A stretch of 64,000 nucleotides of DNA from Rhopalosiphum padi. Lineage: Eukaryota; Arthropoda; Insecta; Hemiptera; Aphididae. The stretch is taken from positions 4,077,592 to 4,141,591 of the forward strand of contig NW_026869996.1 in the NCBI RefSeq assembly GCF_020882245.1, read 5' to 3'. The position numbers were made by a program, and so were the translations under genes. Every line of letters starts with the position of its first letter. The stretch's first letter is position 1. Positions 53,200 to 64,000 of this stretch are shown in pieces. The notes under the pieces are model-generated. The model searched no databases and had not been told where the DNA came from. It saw only the letters and a list, made by a program, of their open reading frames with translations.

Positions 53200-56100
53200 G
53201 GAAAAATGTTAAATTTAATTTATTTGATGGATTTATATTGGTTTTTATGGGGTTTTTTGATGAATTAATGGTATTTTTTATAAATTTTAAGGAAACTTCT
53301 AGTTTTTAATAATTTATAATGGCGGTTACTATGGAAAAATGTTAAATTTAATTTATTAGTTGGATTTAAATCGGTTATTATGGGGGATTGTTAAGGAATT
53401 ATTGTTATTTTTAAGGATTTTTATTAAATTTTAAGGAAACTTCTAGTTTTTAATAATTTATAATGGGGGTTAGTATGGAAAAATGTTAAATTTAAATTAT
53501 TTGATGGATTTAAATCGGTTATTATGGGGTTTTTTTTATGAATTATGGTATTTTTAATAAATTTTAAGGAAATTTATGGTTTTTAATAATTTATTATGGG
53601 GGTTTGTTAAGGAAAAATGTTAAATTTAATTTATTTGATGGATTTAAATTGGTTTTTTTTGGGGTTTTTTGATGATTTAATGGTTTTTTTTATAAATTTT
53701 AAGGAAACTTCTAGTTTTTAATAATTTATAATGGCGGTTACTATGGAAAAATGTTAAATTTAATTTATTAGTTGGATTTAAATCGGTTATTATGGGGGAT
53801 TGTTAAGGAATTATTGTTATTTTTAAGGATTTTTATTAAATTTTAAGGAAACTTCTAGTTTTTAATAATTTATAATGGGGGTTAGTATGGAAAAATGTTA
53901 AATTTAAATTATTTGATGGATTTAAATCGGTTATTATGGGGTTTTTTTATGAATTAATGGTATTTTTAATAAATTTTAAGGAAATTTATGGTTTTTAATA
54001 ATTTATTATGGGGGTTTGTTAAGGAAAAATGTTAAATTTAATTTATTTGATGGATTTAAATTGGTTTTTATGGGGTTTTTTGATGAATTAATGGTATTTT
54101 TTATAAATTTTAAGGAAATTTCTGGTTTTTAATAATTTATAATGGGGGTTACTATGGAAAAATGTTAAATTTAAATTATTTGATGGATATAAATCGGTTA
54201 TTATAGGGTTTTTTGATGAATTAATGGTATTTTTAATAAATTTTAAGGAAATTTCTGGTTTTTAATAATTTATTATGGGGTTTTGTAAAGGAAAAATGTT
54301 AAATTTAATTTATTTGATGGATTTATATTGGTTTTTATGGGGTTTTTTGATGAATTAATGGTATTTTTTATAAATTTTAAGGAAACTTCTAGTTTTTAAT
54401 AATTTATAATGGCGGTTACTATGGAAAAATGTTAAATTTAATTTATTAGTTGGATTTAAATCGGTTATTATGGGGGATTGTTAAGGAATTATTGTTATTT
54501 TTAAGGATTTTTATTAAATTTTAAGGAAACTTCTAGTTTTTAATAATTTATAATGGGGGTTAGTATGGAAAAATGTTAAATTTAAATTATTTGATGGATT
54601 TAAATCGGTTATTATGGGGTTTTTTTATGAATTAATGGTATTTTTAATAAATTTTAAGGAAATTTATGGTTTTTAATAATTTATTATGGGGGTTTGTTAA
54701 GGAAAAATGTTAAATTTAATTTATTTGATGGATTTAAATTGGTTTTTATGGGGTTTTTTGATGAATTAATGGTATTTTTTATAAATTTTAAGGAAATTTC
54801 TGGTTTTTAATAATTTATTATGGGGTTTTGTTAAGGAAAAATGTTAAATTTAATTTATTTGATGGATATAAATTGGTTTTTATGGGGTTTTTTGATGAAT
54901 TAATGGTTTTTTTTATAAATTTTAAGGAAACTTCTAGTTTTTAATAATTTATAATGGGGGTTACTATGGAAAAATGTTAAATTTAAATTATTTGATGGAT
55001 ATAAATCGGTTATTATAGGGTTTTTTGATGAATTAATGGTATTTTTAATAAATTTTAAGGAAATTTATGGTTTTTAATAATTTATTATGGGGGTTTGTTA
55101 AGGAAAAAATGTTAAATTTAATTTATTTGATGGATTTAAATTGGTTTTTATGGGGTTTTTTGAAGAAATAATGGTTTTTTTAATAAATTTTAAGGAAATT
55201 TCTGGTTTTTAATAATTTATTATGGGGTTTTGTTAAGGAAAAATGTTAAATTTAATTTATTTGATGGATTTATATTGGTTTTTATGGGGTTTTTTGATGA
55301 ATTAATGGTATTTTTTATAAATTTTAAGGAAACTTCTAGTTTTTAATAATTTATAATGGCGGTTACTATGGAAAAATGTTAAATTTAATTTATTAGTTGG
55401 ATTTAAATCGGTTATTATGGGGGATTGTTAAGGAATTATTGTTATTTTTAAGGATTTTTATTAAATTTTAAGGAAACTTCTAGTTTTTAATAATTTATAA
55501 TGGGGGTTAGTATGGAAAAATGTTAAATTTAAATTATTTGATGGATTTAAATCGGTTATTATGGGGTTTTTTTATGAATTAATGGTATTTTTAATAAATT
55601 TTAAGGAAATTTATGGTTTTTAATAATTTATTATGGGGGTTTGTTAAGGAAAAATGTTAAATTTAATTTATTTGATGGATTTAAATTGGTTTTTTTTGGG
55701 GTTTTTTGATGATTTAATGGTTTTTTTTTATAAATTTTAAGGAAACTTCTAGTTTTTAATAATTTATAATGGCGGTTACTATGGAAAAATGTTAAATTTA
55801 ATTTATTAGTTGGATTTAAATCGGTTATTATGGGGGATTGTTAAGGAATTATTGTTATTTTTAAGGATTTTTATTAAATTTTAAGGAAACTTCTAGTTTT
55901 TAATAATTTATAATGGGGGTTACTATGGAAAAATGTTAAATTTAAATTATTTGATGGATATAAATCGGTTATTATAGGGTTTTTTGATGAATTAATGGTA
56001 TTTTTAATAAATTTTAAGGAAATTTATGGTTTTTAATAATTTATTATGGGGGTTTGTTAAGGAAAAATGTTAAATTTAATTTATTTGATGGATTTAAATT

Positions 56101-58100
56101 GGTTTTTATGGGGTTTTTTGAAGAAATAATGGTTTTTTTAATAAATTTTAAGGAAATTTCTGGTTTTTAATAATTTATTATGGGGTTTTGTTAAGGAAAA
56201 ATGTTAAATTTAATTTATTTGATGGATTTATATTGGTTTTTATGGGGTTTTTTTGATGAATTAATGGTATTTTTTATAAATTTTAAGGAAACTTCTAGTT
56301 TTTAATAATTTATAATGGCGGTTACTATGGAAAAATGTTAAATTTAATTTATTAGTTGGATTTAAATCGGTTATTATGGGGGATTGTTAAGGAATTATTG
56401 TTATTTTTAAGGATTTTTATTAAATTTTAAGGAAACTTCTAGTTTTTAATAATTTATAATGGGGGTTAGTATGGAAAAATGTTAAATTTAAATTATTTGA
56501 TGGATTTAAATCGGTTATTATGGGGTTTTTTTATGAATTAATGGTATTTTTAATAAATTTTAAGGAAATTTATGGTTTTTAATAATTTATTATGGGGGTT
56601 TGTTAAGGAAAAATGTTAAATTTAATTTATTTGATGGATTTAAATTGGTTTTTTTGGGGTTTTTTGATGATTTAATGGTTTTTTTTTATAAATTTTAAGG
56701 AAACTTCTAGTTTTTAATAATTTATAATGGCGGTTACTATGGAAAAATGTTAAATTTAATTTATTAGTTGGATTTAAATCGGTTATTATGGGGGATTGTT
56801 AAGGAATTATTGTTATTTTTAAGGATTTTTATTAAATTTTAAGGAAACTTCTAGTTTTTAATAATTTATAATGGGGGTTAGTATGGAAAAATGTTAAATT
56901 TAAATTATTTGATGGATTTAAATCGGTTATTATGGGGTTTTTTTATGAATTAATGGTATTTTTAATAAATTTTAAGGAAATTTATGGTTTTTAATAATTT
57001 ATTATGGGGGTTTGTTAAGGAAAAATGTTAAATTTAATTTATTTGATGGATTTAAATTGGTTTTTATGGGGTTTTTTGATGAATTAATGGTATTTTTTAT
57101 AAATTTTAAGGAAATTTCTGGTTTTTAATAATTTATAATGGGGGTTACTATGGAAAAATGTTAAATTTAAATTATTTGATGGATATAAATCGGTTATTAT
57201 AGGGTTTTTTGATGAATTAATGGTATTTTTAATAAATTTTAAGGAAATTTCTGGTTTTTAATAATTTATTATGGGGTTTTGTAAAGGAAAAATGTTAAAT
57301 TTAATTTATTTGATGGATTTATATTGGTTTTTATGGGGTTTTTTGATGAATTAATGGTATTTTTTATAAATTTTAAGGAAACTTCTAGTTTTTAATAATT
57401 TATAATGGCGGTTACTATGGAAAAATGTTAAATTTAATTTATTAGTTGGATTTAAATCGGTTATTATGGGGGATTGTTAAGGAATTATTGTTATTTTTAA
57501 GGATTTTTATTAAATTTTAAGGAAACTTCTAGTTTTTAATAATTTATAATGGGGGTTAGTATGGAAAAATGTTAAATTTAAATTATTTGATGGATTTAAA
57601 TCGGTTATTATGGGGTTTTTTTTATGAATTAATGGTATTTTTAATAAATTTTAAGGAAATTTATGGTTTTTAATAATTTATTATGGGGGTTTGTTAAAGA
57701 AAAATGTTAAATTTAATTTATTTGATGGATTTAAATTGGTTTTTATGGGGTTTTTTGATGAATTAATGGTATTTTTTATAAATTTTAAGGAAATTTCTGG
57801 TTTTTAATAATTTATTATGGGGTTTTGTTAAGGAAAAATGTTAAATTTAATTTATTTGATGGATATAAATTGGTTTTTATGGGGTTTTTTGATGAATTAA
57901 TGGTTTTTTTTATAAATTTTAAGGAAACTTCTAGTTTTTAATAATTTATAATGGGGGTTACTATGGAAAAATGTTAAATTTAAATTATTTGATGGATATA
58001 AATCGGTTATTATAGGGTTTTTTGATGAATTAATGGTATTTTTAATAAATTTTAAGGAAATTTATGGTTTTTAATAATTTATTATGGGGGTTTGTTAAGG
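53200..58100 (+). repeat. satellite block with a repeat of about 2.99 kb
   Basis: GTAAAGG at 54295 and 57281, and GATGGATATAAATCGG near 54184/57182 and 55003/57992, recur with offsets of 2,986 to 2,998 bp in the same monomer order. This is a different period from the neighbouring 2.03 kb and 10.04 kb repeats and overlaps the start of the downstream 5 kb copy. Confidence 0.6.
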
Positions 58101-61100
58101 AAAAATGTTAAATTTAATTTATTTGATGGATTTAAATTGGTTTTTATGGGGTTTTTTGATGAATTAATGGTTTTTTTTATAAATTTTAAGGAAACTTCTA
58201 GTTTTTAATAATTTATAATGGCGGTTACTATGGAAAAATGTTAAATTTAATTTATTAGTTGGATTTAAATCGGTTATTATGGGGGATTGTTAAGGAATTA
58301 TTGTTATTTTTAAGGATTTTTATTAAATTTTAAGGAAACTTCTAGTTTTTAATAATTTATAATGGGGGTTAGTATGGAAAAATGTTAAATTTAAATTATT
58401 TGATGGATTTAAATCGGTTATTATGGGGTTTTTTTTATGAATTAATGGTATTTTTAATAAATTTTAAGGAAATTTATGGTTTTTAATAATTTATTATGGG
58501 GGTTTGTTAAGGAAAAATGTTAAATTTAATTTATTTGATGGATTTAAATTGGTTTTTATGGGGTTTTTTGATGAATTAATGGTATTTTTTATAAATTTTA
58601 AGGAAATTTCTGGTTTTTAATAATTTAGTATTGGGTTTTGTTAAGGAAAAATGTTAAATTTAATTTATTTGATGGATTTAAATTGGTTTTTATGGGGTTT
58701 TTTTGATGAATTAATGGTTTTTTTTATAAATTTTAAGGAAACTTCTAGTTTTTAATAATTTATAATGGGGGTTACTATGGAAAAATGTTAAATTTAATTT
58801 ATTTGATGGATTTAAATTGGTTTTTATGGGGTTTTTTGAAGAATTAATGGTATTTTTAATAAATTTTAAGGAAATTTATGGTTTTTAATAATTTATTATG
58901 GGGGTTTGTTAAGGAAAAATGTTAAATTTAATTTATTTGATGGATTTAAATTGGTTTTTATGGGGTTTTTTGATGAATTAATGGTTTTTTTTATAAATTT
59001 TAAGGAAACTTCTAGTTTTTAATAATTTATAATGGCGGTTACTATGGAAAAATGTTAAATTTAATTTATTTGATGGATTTAAATTGGTTTTTATGGGGTT
59101 TTTTGATGAATTAATGGTATTTTTTATAAGTTTTAAGGAAATTTCTGGTTTTTAATAATTTATTATGGGGTTTTGTTAAGGAAAAATGTTAAATTTAATT
59201 TATTTGATGGATTTAAATTGGTTTTTTTGGGGTTTTTTGATGATTTAATGGTTTTTTTTTATAAATTTTAAGGAAACTTCTAGTTTTTAATAATTTATAA
59301 TGGCGGTTACTATGGAAAAATGTTAAATTTAATTTATTAGTTGGATTTAAATCGGTTATTATGGGGGATTGTTAAGGAATTATTGTTATTTTTAAGGATT
59401 TTTATTAAATTTTAAGGAAACTTCTAGTTTTTAATAATTTATAATGGGGGTTAGTATGGAAAAATGTTAAATTTAAATTATTTGATGGATTTAAATCGGT
59501 TATTATGGGGTTTTTTTATGAATTAATGGTATTTTTAATAAATTTTAAGGAAATTTATGGTTTTTAATAATTTATTATGGGGGTTTGTTAAGGAAAAATG
59601 TTAAATTTAATTTATTTGATGGATTTAAATTGGTTTTTATGGGGTTTTTTTGATGAATTAATGGTATTTTTTATAAATTTTAAGGAAATTTCTGGTTTTT
59701 AATAATTTATTATGGGGTTTTGTTAAGGAAAAATGTTAAATTTAATTTATTTGATGGATTTAAATTGGTTTTTATGGGGTTTTTTGATGAATTAATGGTT
59801 TTTTTTATAAATTTTAAGGAAACTTCTAGTTTTTAATAATTTATAATGGGGGTTACTATGGAAAAATGTTAAATTTAAATTATTTGATGGATATAAATCG
59901 GTTATTATAGGGTTTTTTGATGAATTAATGGTATTTTTAATAAATTTTAAGGAAATTTATGGTTTTTAATAATTTATTATGGGGGTTTGTTAAGGAAAAA
60001 TGTTAAATTTAATTTATTTGATGGATTTAAATTGGTTTTTATGGGGTTTTTTGAAGAAATAATGGTTTTTTTAATAAATTTTAAGGAAATTTCTGGTTTT
60101 TAATAATTTATTATGGGGTTTTGTTAAGGAAAAATGTTAAATTTAATTTATTTGATGGATTTATATTGGTTTTTATGGGGTTTTTTGATGAATTAATGGT
60201 ATTTTTTATAAATTTTAAGGAAACTTCTAGTTTTTAATAATTTATAATGGCGGTTACTATGGAAAAATGTTAAATTTAATTTATTAGTTGGATTTAAATC
60301 GGTTATTATGGGGGATTGTTAAGGAATTATTGTTATTTTTAAGGATTTTTATTAAATTTTAAGGAAACTTCTAGTTTTTAATAATTTATAATGGGGGTTA
60401 GTATGGAAAAATGTTAAATTTAAATTATTTGATGGATTTAAATCGGTTATTATGGGGTTTTTTTATGAATTAATGGTATTTTTAATAAATTTTAAGGAAA
60501 TTTATGGTTTTTAATAATTTATTATGGGGGTTTGTTAAGGAAAAATGTTAAATTTAATTTATTTGATGGATTTAAATTGGTTTTTATGGGGTTTTTTGAT
60601 GAATTAATGGTATTTTTTATAAATTTTAAGGAAATTTCTGGTTTTTAATAATTTATTATGGGGTTTTGTTAAGGAAAAATGTTAAATTTAATTTATTTGA
60701 TGGATTTAAATTGGTTTTTATGGGGTTTTTTGATGAATTAATGGTTTTTTTTATAAATTTTAAGGAAACTTCTAGTTTTTAATAATTTATAATGGGGGTT
60801 ACTATGGAAAAATGTTAAATTTAATTTATTTGATGGATTTAAATTGGTTTTTATGGGGTTTTTTGAAGAATTAATGGTATTTTTAATAAATTTTAAGGAA
60901 ATTTATGGTTTTTAATAATTTATTATGGGGGTTTGTTAAGGAAAAATGTTAAATTTAATTTATTTGATGGATTTAAATTGGTTTTTATGGGGTTTTTTGA
61001 TGAATTAATGGTTTTTTTTTATAAATTTTAAGGAAACTTCTAGTTTTTAATAATTTATAATGGCGGTTACTATGGAAAAATGTTAAATTTAATTTATTTG

Positions 61101-62190
61101 ATGGATTTAAATTGGTTTTTATGGGGTTTTTTGAAGAAATAATGGTTTTTTTAATAAATTTTAAGGAAATTTCTGGTTTTTAATAATTTATTATGGGGTT
61201 TTGTTAAGGAAAAATGTTAAATTTAATTTATTTGATGGATTTATATTGGTTTTTATGGGGTTTTTTGATGAATTAATGGTATTTTTTATAAATTTTAAGG
61301 AAACTTCTAGTTTTTAATAATTTATAATGGCGGTTACTATGGAAAAATGTTAAATTTAATTTATTAGTTGGATTTAAATCGGTTATTATGGGGGATTGTT
61401 AAGGAATTATTGTTATTTTTAAGGATTTTTATTAAATTTTAAGGAAACTTCTAGTTTTTAATAATTTATAATGGGGGTTAGTATGGAAAAATGTTAAATT
61501 TAAATTATTTGATGGATTTAAATCGGTTATTATGGGGTTTTTTTTATGAATTAATGGTATTTTTAATAAATTTTAAGGAAATTTATGGTTTTTAATAATT
61601 TATTATGGGGGTTTGTTAAGGAAAAATGTTAAATTTAATTTATTTGATGGATTTAAATTGGTTTTTATGGGGTTTTTTGATGAATTAATGGTATTTTTTA
61701 TAAATTTTAAGGAAATTTCTGGTTTTTAATAATTTATTATGGGGTTTTGTTAAGGAAAAATGTTAAATTTAATTTATTTGATGGATTTAAATTGGTTTTT
61801 ATGGGGTTTTTTGATGAATTAATGGTTTTTTTTATAAATTTTAAGGAAACTTCTAGTTTTTAATAATTTATAATGGGGGTTACTATGGAAAAATGTTAAA
61901 TTTAAATTATTTGATGGATATAAATCGGTTATTATAGGGTTTTTTGATGAATTAATGGTATTTTTAATAAATTTTAAGGAAATTTATGGTTTTTAATAAT
62001 TTATTATGGGGGTTTGTTAAGGAAAAATGTTAAATTTAATTTATTTGATGGATTTAAATTGGTTTTTATGGGGTTTTTTGATGAATTAATGGTTTTTTTT
62101 ATAAATTTTAAGGAAACTTCTAGTTTTTAATAATTTATAATGGCGGTTACTATGGAAAAATGTTAAATTTAATTTATTAGTTGGATTTAA
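57200..62190 (+). repeat. 5 kb satellite block, copy 2 of a pair 10.04 kb apart
   Basis: Counterpart of 47200-52150 by the ordered rare variants given there. Collinearity stops near 62.19 kb: copy 1 continues with GGGGGATTGATAAGGAATT (about 52166), while this copy changes to GGGGTTTTTTGATGAAGTAA. The breakpoint therefore falls inside a monomer. Confidence 0.75.
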
Positions 62191-62720
62191 ATCGGTTATT
62201 ATGGGGTTTTTTGATGAAGTAATAGTAATTTTAATAAATTTTAAGGATATTTCTGGTTTTTAATAATTTATTATGGGGGTTTGTTAAGGAAAAAAGTTAA
62301 ATTTAATTTATTTGATGGATTTAAATTGGTTTTTATGGGGTTTTTTGATGAAGTAATGGTTTTTCTAATAAATTTTAAGGAAATTTATGGTTTTTAATAA
62401 TTTATTATGGGGGTTTGTTAAGGAAAAATGTTAAATTTAATTTATTAGTTGGATTTAAATCGGTTATTATGGGGGATTGTTAAGGAATAATTGTTATTTT
62501 TAAGGATTTTTATTAAATTTTAAGGAAACTTCTAGTTTTTAATAATTTATAATGGGGGTTAGTATGGAAAAATGATAAATTTAATTTATTTGATGGATTT
62601 AAATTGGTTTTTATGAGGTTTTTTGATGAATTAATGGTTTTTTTTAATAAATTTTAAGGAAACGTCTAGTTTTTAATAATTTATAATGGGGGTTAGTATG
62701 AAAAATGTTAAATTTAATTT
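62190..62720 (+). repeat. short segment of more divergent satellite monomers
   Basis: Several substitutions are rare or absent elsewhere in the window: GATGAAGTAATAGTAATTTT, AAGGATATTTCTGG, AAAAAAGTTAAATTT, TTTTTCTAATAAATT, AAAAATGATAAATTT and GGAAACGTCTAG. They are point changes and not homopolymer changes, so they look real. The segment follows the end of the 10 kb duplication and may be older, less homogenised array. Confidence 0.6.
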
Positions 62721-64000
62721 ATTTGATGGATTTAAATTGGTTTTTATGGGGTTTTTTGATGAATTAATGGTATTTTTTATAAATTTTAAGGAAATTTCTG
62801 GTTTTTAATAATTTATTATGGGGTTTTGTTAAGGAAAAATGTTAAATTTAATTTTTTTGATGGATTTAAATTGGTTTTTATGGGGTTTTTTGATGAATTA
62901 ATGGATTTTTGAATAAATTTTAAGGAAATTTATGGTTTTTAATAATTTATTATGGGGGTTTGTTAAGGAAAAATGTTAAATTTAATTTATTTGATGGATT
63001 TAAATTGGTTTTTATGGGGTTTTTTGATGAATTAATGGTTTTTTTTATAAATTTTAAGGAAACTTCTAGTTTTTAATAATTTATAATGGCGGTTACTATG
63101 GAAAAATGTTAAATTTAATTTATTAGTTGGATTTAAATCGGTTATTATGGGGGATTGTTAAGGAATTATTGTTATTTTTAAGGATTTTTATTAAATTTTA
63201 AGGAAACTTCTAGTTTTTAATAATTTATAATGGGGGTTAGTATGGAAAAATGTTAAATTTAAATTATTTGATGGATTTAAATCGGTTATTATGGGGTTTT
63301 TTTATGAATTAATGGTATTTTTAATAAATTTTAAGGAAATTTATGGTTTTTAATAATTTATTATGGGGGTTTGTTAAGGAAAAATGTTAAATTTAATTTA
63401 TTTGATGGATTTAAATTGGTTTTTATGGGGTTTTTTGATGAATTAATGGTATTTTTTATAAATTTTAAGGAAATTTCTGGTTTTTAATAATTTATTATGG
63501 GGTTTTGTTAAGGAAAAATGTTAAATTTAATTTATTTGATGGATTTAAATTGGTTTTTATGGGGTTTTTTGACGAAATAATGGTTTTTTTAATAAATTTT
63601 AAGGAAATTTCTGGTTTTTAATAATTTATTATGGGGTTTTGTTAAGGAAAAATGTTAAATTTAATTTATTTGATGGATTTAAATTGATTTTTATGGGGTT
63701 TTTTGATGAATTAATGGATTTTTGAATAAATTTTAAGGAAATTTATGGTTTTTAATAATTTATTATGGGGGTTTGTTAAGGAAAAATGTTAAATTTAATT
63801 TATTTGATGGATTTAAATTGGTTTTTATGGGGTTTTTTGATGAATTAATGGTATTTTTAATAAATTTTAAGGAAATTTCTGGTTTTTAATAATTTAGTAT
63901 GGGGTTTTGTTAAGGAAAAATGTTAAATTTAATTTATTTGATGGTTTTAAAATGGTTTTTATGGGGTTTTTTGATGAATTAATGGTTTTTTTTATAAATT

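Larger units (their letters stand above)
36503..64000 (+). repeat. AT-rich satellite array, right block
   Basis: The same satellite family and orientation, with a different mix of variants from the left block. GATGGATATAAATCGG followed by TTATTATAGGG, TTTGAAGAATTAATGG and TTGGTTTTTTTTGGGG are frequent here and I did not see them before the gap. TGGCGGTTACTATGG is much commoner here than in 1-36002. The window ends inside the array. No genes are seen in the 27.5 kb. Confidence 0.98.

Noticed and set aside
1..64000. CRISPR-like array of repeats and spacers
   Set aside because: Repeats are contiguous with no unique spacers, and the window is eukaryotic.

Overview
The window is eukaryotic heterochromatin, probably from an animal and most likely an arthropod. 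It holds a very AT-rich tandem satellite array that fills about 92% of the window. One rolling-circle transposon (Helitron) is embedded in the array. A run of exactly 500 N marks an assembly gap. The eukaryotic call rests on two clean GT-AG introns in the transposase gene and on the Helitron family itself. The arthropod call rests on the look of the Helitron termini and coding sequence and is an inference. I see no host gene.

Layout: 1-19704 satellite; 19705-24743 Helitron (5,039 bp, coding strand minus); 24744-36002 satellite; 36003-36502 gap; 36503-64000 satellite. All monomers lie in the same orientation on both sides of the Helitron and of the gap. The common monomer is 134 bp and a second class (type C) is about 144 bp. 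Each monomer is itself an old dimer of two related halves, each beginning ATGGGG. The plus strand is almost free of C. Variant monomers are arranged in higher-order repeats that differ between domains: about 3.66 kb at 9-16.6 kb, 1,235 bp just right of the Helitron, about 2.03 kb near 49-52 and 59-62 kb, and a 5 kb block repeated 10.04 kb apart (about 47.2-52.1 and 57.2-62.2).

The Helitron is the only gene-bearing part. Three minus-strand open stretches join through two introns (23783-23913 and 23200-23280) into one uninterrupted 1,429-residue Rep-helicase. It carries an N-terminal Cys cluster, a HUH endonuclease with two tyrosines, and a PIF1-like SF1 helicase. The element starts TC, ends CTAG next to an imperfect hairpin, and lies between A and T with no target duplication. 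Uninterrupted copies of the target monomer survive nearby (25979, 27214, 28305), so the insertion can be placed to the base. It looks young and potentially autonomous, with two possible defects: a Gly-to-Cys change in helicase motif III and a mismatched terminal hairpin.

The most useful signals are the datable Helitron insertion, the strand asymmetry and dimeric origin of the satellite, and the mosaic of higher-order repeats. The sequence from about 36.5 to 46.6 kb shows extra homopolymer length variation and may be poorly polished assembly.
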